Source: an uncultured Lachnospiraceae bacterium
GTDB lineage: Bacteria > Bacillota > Clostridia > Lachnospirales > Lachnospiraceae
DNA length: 34,156 bases
Assembly (NCBI GenBank): GCA_947630125.1
Contig: CANRGO010000022.1
Location: 1 to 34,156, forward strand
Reading direction: 5' to 3'
In this document: one piece after another, positions 16,197 through 24,423 of the stretch
Numbering within the stretch: the stretch's first letter is position 1
Layout: each line of letters begins with the position of its first letter
Notes under the pieces: model-generated
The model's input: the letters and a program-made list of their open reading frames with translations, nothing else
The model's database searches: none
What the model was told of the DNA's origin: nothing
Program-made: the position numbers and the translations under genes

Positions 16197-17927
16197 TTAA
16201 TCTAATTCAAACTGTCCAATGAGCTGATTGAGTTCTGCAGATAGATGTGCTACATTTTCACCGATTTCGTTAATGGTTATCATGGTAGCTAACACTTCTT
16301 CTGTTGTAGCAGATGTTTCTTCGCTGGCAGCAGCATTTTCTTCAGCAATTGCAGCTAAGGAAAGTGCAATGTCGTTAACCTGAACCCTGCTATCTTCCAT
16401 TTCAATACTTAATTTATTCAGAGAATTAATTTCCTTACTAATACTTTCCATGTTTTCAACAATAATTAAATACTTGTCTTTGGTATCATTAACGCTTTCC
16501 ACCTGTTCTAAAACAGCACCTTTAACCAGGTTACTCTTCGCATTTGCACTGAGTATATTTGCTTTCAGATCTTCTAACATTTGATCAATGATATTTGTAG
16601 ATTTTGCAGACTGTTCTGCTAAACTACGAATTTCTTCGGCAACTACAGCGAATCCTTTTCCTGCTTCACCAGCTCTTGCTGCTTCAATAGCAGCATTTAA
16701 AGCCAATAGATTTGTCTGGTCAGCAATTCCTGATATTAAGCTACTTGCTTCACCAATTTTACCTGTACTATCACTGGTTTTGTTGATCAAATCAAAGATT
16801 TCATTAAAGGAGGTTTCATTACTTTTGGTGATTTGTGATAATTTATTTACCACTTCCAAACCTTCGTTGGTAACAACCTTTATTTGATTACTTGTGGTTG
16901 AAAGATGTTCTGCACTTTCTGAATTCTGACGAACAACTTTACCAAGGTTTTCCAGCTCTAAAGCTACTCTTTCTGTATCGTTTGCCTGTTTTCCAGCACT
17001 TTCTGCTATTTCTACGATTGCTTTTGCAATGTCATTCATGGAGACTGTAACCTCGGAAGAGTTGGACTTCATAAGGCTTGCAGAACCAGATAATTCTGTG
17101 GAGGTTTTTTGCAATAAGCCCACGATGTTTTTCAGAGAAGCTACCATGGTTCTTACAGAAGATGCAAGTGCTCCAAGTTCATCCTTGCTTTCCAAATCAT
17201 GAGGTTTGAAGTTCAGTTTATTTTCTGCTAAGGATTCCATATTATTGGTTACTTTCACGATGTTATTCTTTAAATAACCTAATATGGTGTAAGCAAAGAT
17301 AAACATGGCAATGATAATAGCAGAGATAATAACAACAGATATGATAATACTCGTTGTTACTTCTTTTTGCGTTTGTTCTGAAATATAGTTGGCATATTTT
17401 TCCAACAACTCAGTCATTAAATTGATTTCATCTCTTGCACTACTAAATGCTTCCTGACGAAGGGCCATATCTCCCGTTCCAGTTTTGATATCATAGGCAG
17501 CCTTCCATTCGTCAAAATGTGTAAAGAAGTCCTTTTCTAACTGTTCTAAAGTTTTGTTCTCCGTATCTTCCGTAAACACGGAAAAGAGTTCCTTGTTTCC
17601 CCGCACATTATCCATGGCAGTTAGAATACGGTCATATACCTGTTGTACATTTTCATCATAATCAGCAACTAAGCCGTCTTTTTGCTCAGCGGTTAGGCCT
17701 GTTGCAAGAAATACCCACTGCTCTGATACCTGTGCCTGATAAAAGTCACGGTCTGCATTTAAAATGGCTGCAGTACTGACAAACACCTCATCATACAGAA
17801 TTCGTTTGGAATCCTGATTGATGGAATTGGAACGATAAATAAACATTCCAAGAAGACCAATCAGTGCAATCATAGCTGGTATTACAATGAGCCATAATTT
17901 TTTTGCTACTTTTAAATTTTTAATCAT
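16197..17927 (-). CDS. Methyl-accepting chemotaxis protein
   Basis: A 576-residue chemoreceptor: membrane segment at about 11-31, an extracellular four-helix-bundle sensor (about 32-190, 4HB_MCP-like), second membrane segment at about 192-214, a HAMP-like linker and a long cytoplasmic signalling coiled coil. The strongly conserved hairpin tip reads [20 protein letters not shown] (400-419) followed by [18 protein letters not shown]. The C terminus (QFELD) has no CheR/CheB-tethering pentapeptide. GGGGGA lies 7 bases before the ATG. The ligand is unknown. It stands alone between a GH5 glucanase and a small-protein gene, so a response to plant saccharides is a contextual guess only. A sigma-D-like box lies upstream. 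Confidence 0.95.
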   Translation of the reverse strand: MIKNLKVAKKLWLIVIPAMIALIGLLGMFIYRSNSINQDSKRILYDEVFVSTAAILNADRDFYQAQVSEQWVFLATGLTAEQKDGLVADYDENVQQVYDRILTAMDNVRGNKELFSVFTEDTENKTLEQLEKDFFTHFDEWKAAYDIKTGTGDMALRQEAFSSARDEINLMTELLEKYANYISEQTQKEVTTSIIISVVIISAIIIAMFIFAYTILGYLKNNIVKVTNNMESLAENKLNFKPHDLESKDELGALASSVRTMVASLKNIVGLLQKTSTELSGSASLMKSNSSEVTVSMNDIAKAIVEIAESAGKQANDTERVALELENLGKVVRQNSESAEHLSTTSNQIKVVTNEGLEVVNKLSQITKSNETSFNEIFDLINKTSDSTGKIGEASSLISGIADQTNLLALNAAIEAARAGEAGKGFAVVAEEIRSLAEQSAKSTNIIDQMLEDLKANILSANAKSNLVKGAVLEQVESVNDTKDKYLIIVENMESISKEINSLNKLSIEMEDSRVQVNDIALSLAAIAEENAAASEETSATTEEVLATMITINEIGENVAHLSAELNQLIGQFELD

Positions 17928-17997
17928 ACAGATTCCCCCAGTCCAATTTGAGATTTAATTTGAGACTGACACGGATGTTGTTTGTTATCTTTTGAAA

Positions 17998-18024
17998 ATT
18001 TCGGAAGTTTTCAAACTAATTATA
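17998..18024 (-). promoter_or_regulatory. Candidate promoters of the chemoreceptor gene (sigma-D-like, overlapping an extended -10)
   Basis: On the minus strand TATA (18024-18021), exactly 15 bases, then TCCGAAAT (18005-17998), close to the sigma-D pattern TAAA-N15-GCCGATAT. The same place carries TGCTATAAT (TATAAT at 18024-18019), an extended sigma-A -10 with a poor -35. The transcript would begin about 60-85 bases before the ATG. Confidence 0.45.
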
Positions 18025-18089
18025 GCATTTCATAGGAAAAGATACTACGTGCGTTTTTAAATTTTTTTTGATTTTCTATGAAATAAAGA

Positions 18090-18118
18090 TAGACAAATGA
18101 TGAAAAAAAAATCATAAT
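18090..18118 (+). promoter_or_regulatory. Sigma-A promoter of the 57-residue protein gene
   Basis: TAGACA (18090-18095), 17-base spacer, CATAAT (18113-18118); each box matches five of six consensus bases. Transcription would begin about 26 bases before the start codon. Confidence 0.65.
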
Positions 18119-18150
18119 TAGAATAGATTTTTAGAAAGGAAGGTTACATT

Positions 18151-18324
18151 ATGGGAAATCGTAAAAAAGAACAGGAAGCATTTGAGCAGATGTTTAAAAA
18201 TAAGAAAACAGGAGCCTCACCCATACCAGGTGGCAAAGGCGGAACAGCTGTAAATAAAGGGATGGGAACCCAGGCAAAAGGAACTTCGATACGCAGTACA
18301 AGAGCAAGTAACAGGGGTGTATAG
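18151..18324 (+). CDS. Small basic Gly-rich protein, 57 residues, unknown function
   Basis: The reading frame begins MGNRKKEQEAFEQMFKNKK and ends ASNRGV. I do not recognise the family. It is called because all parts of a gene are present: promoter at 18090-18118, GGAAGG 7 bases before the ATG, and a terminator whose loop contains the stop codon. The first 20 residues could form a charged amphipathic helix; the rest is Gly/Lys/Thr/Ser-rich, with net positive charge, and looks disordered (GASPIPGGKGGTAV). No signal peptide, membrane segment or cysteine. Such a protein may bind RNA, the ribosome or DNA, but that is a guess from charge alone. Confidence 0.75.
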   Translation: MGNRKKEQEAFEQMFKNKKTGASPIPGGKGGTAVNKGMGTQAKGTSIRSTRASNRGV

Positions 18325-18340
18325 CCCCTGTTTTCTTTTG
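18310..18340 (+). terminator. Intrinsic terminator of the 57-residue protein gene
   Basis: AACAGGGG (18310-18317) and CCCCTGTT (18325-18332) form a perfect 8-bp stem with a 7-base loop, then TTCTTTTG. The loop includes the stop codon TAG (18322-18324). Confidence 0.85.
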
Positions 18341-18378
18341 TAAATAAGATTACGATATAAGAACAAGGAGTTAAGACC

Positions 18379-19890
18379 ATGGCAGAATTTCGTGCAGCAG
18401 CAATTTTTAGTCATAATATGGTGTTACAAAGAAGAAAAAATATTCGCATATTTGGAAAAGGTACTCCAAAGGAAAAGGTTTTTGCCACCTTGGGAGAAAC
18501 TTTAGCAGAATGCATTGTACAGGAAAATGGGACATGGAATCTATTTTTACCACCTATGGAAGCAGAAGAAAATATGACGTTGTGTTTAACAAGTCAAAAT
18601 GAGGAACTTCGTTTTGAAAACATAGCAATCGGCGAAGTTTGGCTGGCAGGTGGTCAGTCCAATATGGAAATGGAACTTCAGAATGGAAATGGAGGCATAG
18701 ACGAACTGACTTCAAAAAAACATCCCAAAGTTCGCTTTTATTACACCCAGAAAAATTCCTTTATGGATCAGAGTTTTTATGAGGCAGAAGAGAAAACCTG
18801 CTGGACTGAATTTGACAGTGAAGATAGCAAAGTTTGGTCTGCGGTTGGGTATTTTTTTGCTAAAAATATATATGAAAAACTTCATGTTACAGTCGGTATC
18901 ATTGGATGTAACTGGGGAGGCACTTCTGCCTCAGCCTGGACAGATCCAGCTCTTTTGGAAAAAGATGAAGATTTAAGATCCTACGTAGACGAATATCATA
19001 AAGCCATTGGAGATAAAACCATAGAGGAACAGATCAAAGAGTATGATGACTATGCAAGTTATCAGCCTTTGTGGGATCAAAAAATGCAAGAAATGTATGC
19101 GAATAATCCAGATATTACTTGGGATGAAATACAGCAGGAAATTGGGATTTGTCAGTATCCAGGACCTATGAATTGTAAAAATCCTATGCGTCCAGGCGGT
19201 CTCTACGAATGCATGTTAAAAAGAGTCGCACCTTACACCTTAGGTGGTTTTTTGTATTATCAGGGAGAAAGTGATGATCATAAACCTCAATTTTATGAGA
19301 AGTTGCTTGGTACTATGATAGGCAATTGGAGACGTTTATGGATGGAAGATACTTTGCCATTTTTATTGGTTCAATTACCAATGCATCGTTTTAAACAGGA
19401 TCCAGATTGGAAAAACTGGTGTTTCATCAGAGAAGCACAAATGTCTGTGTTTCGTAGTATAAAAAACACAGGAATCGCGATTATTACGGAGCATGGTGAA
19501 TTTAATGAAATTCATCCAAAGGAGAAAAGACCTGTGGGAGAACGTCTTGCTCTGCAAGCATTGTATCATGTTTACCATAAAATAAAGGATGTGGAAGCTT
19601 TTGGCCCCATGTTTCGTGATTTGCGCTATGAAAAAGATTATTTGGAATTATTTTTTGACTATGCAGAAGAGGGATTTGATATTAGAAATCAGGTGTCCGG
19701 GTTTGAGATTGCAGGTGCTGATCAAAACTATGTAACAGCAGATGTGGTAATGACACATAACAGTATTATCCTGAGTGCTGCTGGACTTAGAAACCCATTA
19801 TATGCAAGATATCTTTGGACGAATTATGGAGAAGTGACAGTATTTGGAAAAAATGGTATTCCGTTAGCGCCATTTCGTACATCGAAATAG
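18379..19890 (+). CDS. SGNH carbohydrate acetylesterase (sialate O-acetylesterase family)
   Basis: A 503-residue cytoplasmic esterase of the sialate O-acetylesterase/DUF303 type, which removes acetyl groups from sugars; in plant-degrading Clostridia such enzymes usually deacetylate xylo- or manno-oligosaccharides. The nucleophile Ser94 is in AGGQSNMEMEL; FLYYQGESDD matches the block III region; His379 in FNEIHPKEKRPVGERLAL is the catalytic His, with Glu377 where Asp is usual. No signal peptide, so the substrate is imported first. AAGGAG lies 8 bases before the ATG. Just downstream of the small-protein terminator; no clear separate promoter was found. Confidence 0.88.
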   Translation: MAEFRAAAIFSHNMVLQRRKNIRIFGKGTPKEKVFATLGETLAECIVQENGTWNLFLPPMEAEENMTLCLTSQNEELRFENIAIGEVWLAGGQSNMEMELQNGNGGIDELTSKKHPKVRFYYTQKNSFMDQSFYEAEEKTCWTEFDSEDSKVWSAVGYFFAKNIYEKLHVTVGIIGCNWGGTSASAWTDPALLEKDEDLRSYVDEYHKAIGDKTIEEQIKEYDDYASYQPLWDQKMQEMYANNPDITWDEIQQEIGICQYPGPMNCKNPMRPGGLYECMLKRVAPYTLGGFLYYQGESDDHKPQFYEKLLGTMIGNWRRLWMEDTLPFLLVQLPMHRFKQDPDWKNWCFIREAQMSVFRSIKNTGIAIITEHGEFNEIHPKEKRPVGERLALQALYHVYHKIKDVEAFGPMFRDLRYEKDYLELFFDYAEEGFDIRNQVSGFEIAGADQNYVTADVVMTHNSIILSAAGLRNPLYARYLWTNYGEVTVFGKNGIPLAPFRTSK

Positions 19891-19951
19891 GAGCAGGAAA
19901 ACAAATAAGCACCAACCCCATGGCTCTTCGTCCACAAAATCAGTGCTTTGA

Positions 19952-20024
19952 TGCGCCTCCAGGGGCTCGAACCCTGGACACCCTGATTAAGAGTCAGGTG
20001 CTCTACCAACTGAGCTAGAGGCGC
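19952..20024 (-). tRNA. tRNA-Lys (anticodon CUU)
   Basis: Minus strand, 73 bases, complete cloverleaf: acceptor GCGCCTC/GAGGCGC, D-arm GCTC-AGTTGGTA-GAGC, anticodon arm CCTGA-CTCTTAA-TCAGG giving CUU, variable loop GTGTC, T-arm CAGGG-TTCGAGC-CCCTG, discriminator A. The 3' CCA is not encoded and must be added. It reads AAG lysine codons. A 6-bp inverted repeat (AAGCAC/GTGCTT, 19907-19912 and 19943-19948) followed on the minus strand by ATTTGTTTT may end the transcript, weakly supported. Confidence 0.97.
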
Positions 20025-20030
20025 GTGTAT

Positions 20031-20059
20031 TTACAACGCAAAAGTAATTATAGTATAAT
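20031..20059 (+). promoter_or_regulatory. Sigma-A promoter of tatD-ksgA
   Basis: TTACAA (20031-20036), 17-base spacer, TATAAT (20054-20059). It overlaps the tRNA-Lys promoter on the other strand: the two -10 boxes are separated by one base. Confidence 0.75.
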
Positions 20060-20075
20060 GTTTTTATGTTTGCAA
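20047..20075 (-). promoter_or_regulatory. Sigma-A promoter of tRNA-Lys
   Basis: On the minus strand TTGCAA (20075-20070), 17-base spacer, TATAAT (20052-20047), about 23 bases before the mature tRNA 5' end. A strong stable-RNA-type promoter. Confidence 0.85.
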
Positions 20076-20121
20076 GTTTTTTTTATATTTTTTTAATAAT
20101 TCAAAAAAGATTGGAGTATCT

Positions 20122-20892
20122 ATGATATTTGAAAGTCATGCACATTATGACGATGAGGCGTTTCAAAAGGATGTTCATCAGTTAATTCCGTATATGAAGG
20201 AACAGGGAATTTCCTATATTATAAACATTGGAGCCAGTATCGCTTCTTCTAAGGGGAGTCTGGAACTAAGTGCAGTCTATCCTCATGTATATGCAGCACT
20301 TGGTGTTCATCCAAGTGAAACAGGAACTTTAACAGAAGAGGATATTCAGTGGTTGAAAGAACATTTGAGGGTAGAAAAAGTGGTAGCCCTTGGAGAAATA
20401 GGCCTAGATTATTATTGGGATGAGCCTGATCGAAAGATTCAGCAACACTGGTTTCAAAGGCAAATGGAATTGGCCTTAGAAAGTAAATTGCCCATGGTTA
20501 TTCATTCCAGAGATGCAGCGCATGATACCTATCAGATGATGAAAGAAGCAGGAGCAGATAAAGTAGGAGGCGTTGTGCATTGTTTTTCTTATGGAAAAGA
20601 GATGGCAAGAGATTTTCTAAATCTGGATTATCACCTTGGGATTGGTGGAGTGATTACCTTTAAAAATGGTAAAAAACTTCGGGAAGTAGTGGAATATATG
20701 CCTTTGAATCGTATTTTGCTTGAAACAGATAGCCCCTATCTATCACCAGAACCAAATCGAGGCAAGCGCAATAATTCCCTAAATTTAACGTTTGTTGCCA
20801 AAGAAATTGCGAATTTGAAACAAGTAAGCTACGAAGAAGTTCTTGCAGTTACCATGGAAAATGCAAAGAAACTTTTTAGAATGGAGAATTAG
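20122..20892 (+). CDS. tatD: TatD-family metal-dependent hydrolase (DNase)
   Basis: A 256-residue cytoplasmic TIM-barrel hydrolase of the TatD/YcfH family, a two-metal 3'-5' exonuclease linked with DNA repair. Metal and catalytic residues are all visible: His6 and His8 (ESHAHYDD), Glu92 (ALGEIGLDYYWD), His128 (MVIHSRDA), His153 (VVHCFSYGKEMA) and Asp203 (LLETDSPYLSPE). Length normal. TGGAG lies 5-6 bases before the ATG. The following ksgA gene starts 1 base after this stop codon, the standard tatD-ksgA operon of Firmicutes. Confidence 0.95.
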   Translation: MIFESHAHYDDEAFQKDVHQLIPYMKEQGISYIINIGASIASSKGSLELSAVYPHVYAALGVHPSETGTLTEEDIQWLKEHLRVEKVVALGEIGLDYYWDEPDRKIQQHWFQRQMELALESKLPMVIHSRDAAHDTYQMMKEAGADKVGGVVHCFSYGKEMARDFLNLDYHLGIGGVITFKNGKKLREVVEYMPLNRILLETDSPYLSPEPNRGKRNNSLNLTFVAKEIANLKQVSYEEVLAVTMENAKKLFRMEN

Positions 20893-20893
20893 A

Positions 20894-21769
20894 ATGCCAA
20901 CCTTAGGAAATCCAAAAGGAACCATAGAAATACTGCAAAAATATCAATTTACTTTTCAAAAAAAATTCGGGCAGAATTTTCTAATTGATACCAATATTTT
21001 AGAAAAAATTATAGCTTCGGCAGGTATTACTAAAGAAGACTGTGTGTTAGAAATCGGACCAGGAATCGGTACCATGACTCAGTATTTGGCAGAGGCAGCC
21101 AGAGAAGTAATTGCAGTGGAAATTGACTCATCTTTGATTCCAATATTAGAGGACACCTTGTCGACCTACGAAAATGTTAGCATCATTCATAATGATATTT
21201 TAAAAGTAAATATCAATCAATTGGTTGAAGAAAAAAATCAGGGCAGACCCATTAAAGTCGTGGCAAACCTTCCCTATTACATTACAACCCCAATTATTAT
21301 GGGATTATTTGAAAGTCATGTGCCCTTAGAGAGTATCACCATTATGGTTCAAAAAGAAGTGGCTGACCGTATGCAAGTGGGACCTGGAACCAAGGATTAT
21401 GGTGCTTTATCTTTGGCAGTGCAATACTATAGTAAACCAGAAGTTGTTGCATATGTGGCTCCCACCTGTTTCATTCCAAAACCCAATGTTGGAAGTGCAG
21501 TAATTCGTCTGACTCGCCATGCAAATCCACCGGTACAGCCTAAAAATGAAGCATTTATGTTTTCTCTTATAAGAGCCTCTTTTAACCAAAGACGTAAAAC
21601 TCTGATGAATGGACTTACCAATGCAACTGGTCTGCAGGTTACAAAAGAAATGGTACAACATGCATTAGAAGAGATGAAATTATCTCCTACTATTCGTGGC
21701 GAAGCATTAACCTTGGAACAGTTTTCCTTGTTAAGTGATTTGCTTATTCAGAATAAAGAACAATTTTGA
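20894..21769 (+). CDS. ksgA: 16S rRNA (adenine1518-N6/adenine1519-N6)-dimethyltransferase
   Basis: SAM-dependent enzyme that dimethylates the two adjacent adenines in the 3'-terminal hairpin of 16S rRNA during small-subunit maturation. 291 residues from the ATG at 20894, which has GGAG 7 bases upstream (inside tatD's last codons); the longer open frame starting at 20843 has no ribosome binding site and lies in tatD. Motifs: FGQNFLID, SAM-binding VLEIGPGIGTMTQYL, and catalytic NLPYYITTPI. The C-terminal domain is complete. The stop codon is part of the -35 box of the next promoter. Confidence 0.97.
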   Translation: MPTLGNPKGTIEILQKYQFTFQKKFGQNFLIDTNILEKIIASAGITKEDCVLEIGPGIGTMTQYLAEAAREVIAVEIDSSLIPILEDTLSTYENVSIIHNDILKVNINQLVEEKNQGRPIKVVANLPYYITTPIIMGLFESHVPLESITIMVQKEVADRMQVGPGTKDYGALSLAVQYYSKPEVVAYVAPTCFIPKPNVGSAVIRLTRHANPPVQPKNEAFMFSLIRASFNQRRKTLMNGLTNATGLQVTKEMVQHALEEMKLSPTIRGEALTLEQFSLLSDLLIQNKEQF

Positions 21770-21794
21770 CATACACTAACTCCTATGTTACACT
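21766..21794 (+). promoter_or_regulatory. Sigma-A promoter of the TPR/pseudo-AAA+ gene
   Basis: TTGACA (21766-21771) with a 17-base spacer to TACACT (21789-21794), preceded by TG one base upstream (extended -10). The TGA within TTGACA is the ksgA stop codon. Confidence 0.65.
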
Positions 21795-21884
21795 AAATGA
21801 GATAAAAATAATGGGTGCTTTATAGGTTGTTATATAAATTACTTTTATAAATATTACGAATATTAATTCTATGAGGTGAGTACC

Positions 21885-24338
21885 TTGGATAAGTACGAAT
21901 ACAAATTAAAAGTAGAAGAAATTAAAACATTAATTTCTGAAAAAGAGTATCTTAAAGCTATGGAGATTGCAGATACCATCGACTGGCGTAGAGCAAAAAG
22001 TGTTATGATGCTTTGTACCGTTAGTGATCTCTATAAGATTAACAGAAAATTCGAAGAAAGCAGAGATATTTTGCTTTTGGCATATGACAGGCATCCGGGA
22101 GGACGTCTGATTGTGTACTCTCTTTGTGAACTTACTATTAAAATGGGTGACGTGATTTCAGCCATTGAATATTATAAAGAATTTGTTCAAATAGCGCCCC
22201 AGGATACGGGACGTTTTGTTTTGCAATATCGTTTATATGAGATGCAGGAAGTAAGTCTTGAGGAGAGAATTCATGTTTTAGAAGAATTTAAAAAACGTGA
22301 ATATAAGGAAAAATGGGCTTATGAACTTGCATATCTCTACCATCGCGTAGGTCTTGCCACAAGATGTGTAGAAGAGTGTGATGAGCTAATCCTGTGGTTT
22401 GGTGATGGGAAGTATGTGATGAAAGCCATGGAACTTAAGATGCTTCATCAACCTCTAAATCAAGAGCAGCATAACAAATATCTTGCAAAGAAAAATCCAG
22501 AGCAAAAACCGGTGGAACAAGAAGTTCCTTTGCAACAAAATCAGTCCGAGGCTGATTTTGAAATAGATCATGAGTTTCATGTTAAAACAGTAAATGTGGG
22601 CGAATATGACACCATAAATCTGCAAAAAGAGTTAGCTATGAGTATGCAGGAGTTGTTAAGCCAACCTGAAATTTCAACACCAGCTCCAGCCAAGGAGGAT
22701 GTCCAGACAGAAATTTTCTATGAGGATAAAAACACAAGAGAAAGCAAAGCCTTGCTGGAAGAAGAAATTCGTGTAGAAGAGATTTTTATGGATTCCAATA
22801 AAACACTGGAACAGGTAATGGAAGAAAAGCCTCTGTTAAAAGAGACGGTTACGAAAATCCAAGAAGAACAAAAGGCGAAAAAGGATGACATGGTGGAATT
22901 ATCTTATTCTGGTGCCATGAATCTGGAAGCTGTTCAAAGTCAACTTATGAACGCAGTAAAAAGTCCTGGATTTGAGAAAATGCTAGCACAGGATTATGAT
23001 GGTCAGATAACACTTGTAGTTCCAGAAGCTGAAAAAGTAGAAAAGCAGATTACAGGTCAGCTCAGTATTGAAGAAGTAATGGCTGAGTGGGAACGAATGA
23101 AACAAGAAAATGAAGAGAAGAGAAAAGAAGAATTAAAACAGCGTGTTCTGGAACAGACGGGACCGCTTTTTACAGACTTTGATCTGGCTAGTAAACAGGG
23201 GATTCTTGCTCAACTTGATGAATTGGATGTTCAGGAAGATCTCATAGAAGAAGATCTCATAAAAGAAGATCTCATAAAAGAAGATCTCATAAAAGAAGAT
23301 GAAATTGAAGAAATAACAGAAGATAGTTCCGAAGAAGGAGCAGAAGATATTTCCGAAGATTTTGCGGCCTATGATGATACTGAAGAAATTATTTCAGAAC
23401 AAGAAAGCATAGACATGGAAATGACAGAAGAAAAAGAGTATCTTCTAGAAGATTCAATAGAAGATACTCTTGAAGAACAGGAAGAGGATGTGAAACAAGA
23501 CGGAGACATTCTTAATGAAGATGTGATTGTAGAAGCAACCAGAATTTCACTTGCGAAAGCAAGAAGAGATAACCATGTTCCAAAGTTACGTCATTTTACA
23601 TCTGAAGAAAAACGTTTGTTTCAACCTTTTGCTCAAACAAAAGAAGCGAAAAGACAGATTTTAGATGCTATTGAAAAAATAAGTCTTGCGGCTTTTACAG
23701 GAAATGTTGTGCTCACAGGAGATCAGGGAGCTGGAACTGTTGATCTTGCCAAAAATCTGATTAAAATGTTGCAGATGACGGATGAGAATTTTTCAGGAAA
23801 AGTTGCCAAAATTACTGGTGAACAGTTAAATGCCAAAGATTTTAAATCTGTAGTTGAGAAGTTAAACAATGGGGCTCTGATTATTGAACAGGCAGGACTG
23901 CTTTCTAAAAAAACACAGGATCAAATGGCAGCAACTCTTAACCATGATAAACATGGAATTGTTGTAATTATGGAAGATACGATTTCTGAAATGTGTAAAC
24001 TTTTGACTGCATCCCCAGCATTAACAGAATTTTTTAATGCAAGAATTGATGTGGCAGAATTAAGCAGTGACGCTTTGATACGGTATGCCAAGGACTATGC
24101 AAAGGAAAGAGAATATTCCATTGATGAATTCGGAGTTCTAGCGTTGTATAATCGTATAGATGATATGCAAACCAATTGTCATGCAGTAACCATACCTGAG
24201 GTGAAGGAGTTGGTGGATGAGGCAATCGAACATACCAATCGTTTTCATGTTGGACATTTTCTTGATGTGTTATTAGGAAAGCGTTATGATAAAGAAGACA
24301 TGATTATTTTACGTGAAAAGGATTTTTTCCAGGGTTAA
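21885..24338 (+). CDS. TPR and acidic-repeat protein with degenerate AAA+ domain
   Basis: An 817-residue cytoplasmic protein I do not recognise as a named family. The N-terminal 160 residues are helical repeats of the TPR type (for example FEESRDILLLAYDRHPGG); residues about 190-560 are acidic and low-complexity, including four tandem DLIxE units (452-471); residues about 580-817 resemble a SpoVK/CbxX-type AAA+ domain. The Walker A position reads GDQGAGTV (612-619), lacking the usual Lys-Ser/Thr, and the Walker B position reads ALIIEQ, so ATP hydrolysis is unlikely. I choose the TTG at 21885 because GAGGTGA lies directly upstream; the GTG at 21876 lies in this ribosome binding site. Own promoter overlapping ksgA's stop. 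Probably a scaffold; role unknown. Confidence 0.8.
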   Translation: MDKYEYKLKVEEIKTLISEKEYLKAMEIADTIDWRRAKSVMMLCTVSDLYKINRKFEESRDILLLAYDRHPGGRLIVYSLCELTIKMGDVISAIEYYKEFVQIAPQDTGRFVLQYRLYEMQEVSLEERIHVLEEFKKREYKEKWAYELAYLYHRVGLATRCVEECDELILWFGDGKYVMKAMELKMLHQPLNQEQHNKYLAKKNPEQKPVEQEVPLQQNQSEADFEIDHEFHVKTVNVGEYDTINLQKELAMSMQELLSQPEISTPAPAKEDVQTEIFYEDKNTRESKALLEEEIRVEEIFMDSNKTLEQVMEEKPLLKETVTKIQEEQKAKKDDMVELSYSGAMNLEAVQSQLMNAVKSPGFEKMLAQDYDGQITLVVPEAEKVEKQITGQLSIEEVMAEWERMKQENEEKRKEELKQRVLEQTGPLFTDFDLASKQGILAQLDELDVQEDLIEEDLIKEDLIKEDLIKEDEIEEITEDSSEEGAEDISEDFAAYDDTEEIISEQESIDMEMTEEKEYLLEDSIEDTLEEQEEDVKQDGDILNEDVIVEATRISLAKARRDNHVPKLRHFTSEEKRLFQPFAQTKEAKRQILDAIEKISLAAFTGNVVLTGDQGAGTVDLAKNLIKMLQMTDENFSGKVAKITGEQLNAKDFKSVVEKLNNGALIIEQAGLLSKKTQDQMAATLNHDKHGIVVIMEDTISEMCKLLTASPALTEFFNARIDVAELSSDALIRYAKDYAKEREYSIDEFGVLALYNRIDDMQTNCHAVTIPEVKELVDEAIEHTNRFHVGHFLDVLLGKRYDKEDMIILREKDFFQG
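23238..23297 (+). repeat. In-frame 15-bp tandem repeat, four units
   Basis: GATCTCATAGAAGAA then three identical copies of GATCTCATAAAAGAA, encoding DLIEE and three DLIKE units; a fifth diverged unit encodes DEIEE. The exact identity of the last three copies suggests recent expansion by slippage; any change in copy number keeps the frame. Confidence 0.95.
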
Positions 24339-24354
24339 GAATAACTGGATTTTG

Positions 24355-24390
24355 AATGTGCTGCAAAGTAGAAATATTTTGGAGCACATT
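24355..24390. other. Hairpin upstream of glgB
   Basis: AATGTGCT (24355-24362) and AGCACATT (24383-24390) form an 8-bp stem that continues past one G-G mismatch as CAAA/TTTG. Only a short T-tract follows, so it would be at most a weak terminator for the upstream gene or an attenuator for glgB. A poor promoter-like pair (TTGAAT 24352, TATTTT 24375) overlaps it. Confidence 0.45.
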
Positions 24391-24423
24391 TTCCATAAAA
24401 GGTAGAATGGGGGATTTATTAGA

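Noticed and set aside
19815-20018. Open frames on both strands overlapping the tRNA-Lys gene.
   Set aside because: They run through a complete tRNA cloverleaf and the esterase 3' end, with no ribosome binding site; spurious.
23238-23297. Repeats considered as a CRISPR array.
   Set aside because: Units are 15 bp, directly abutting, in frame and coding; there are no spacers.
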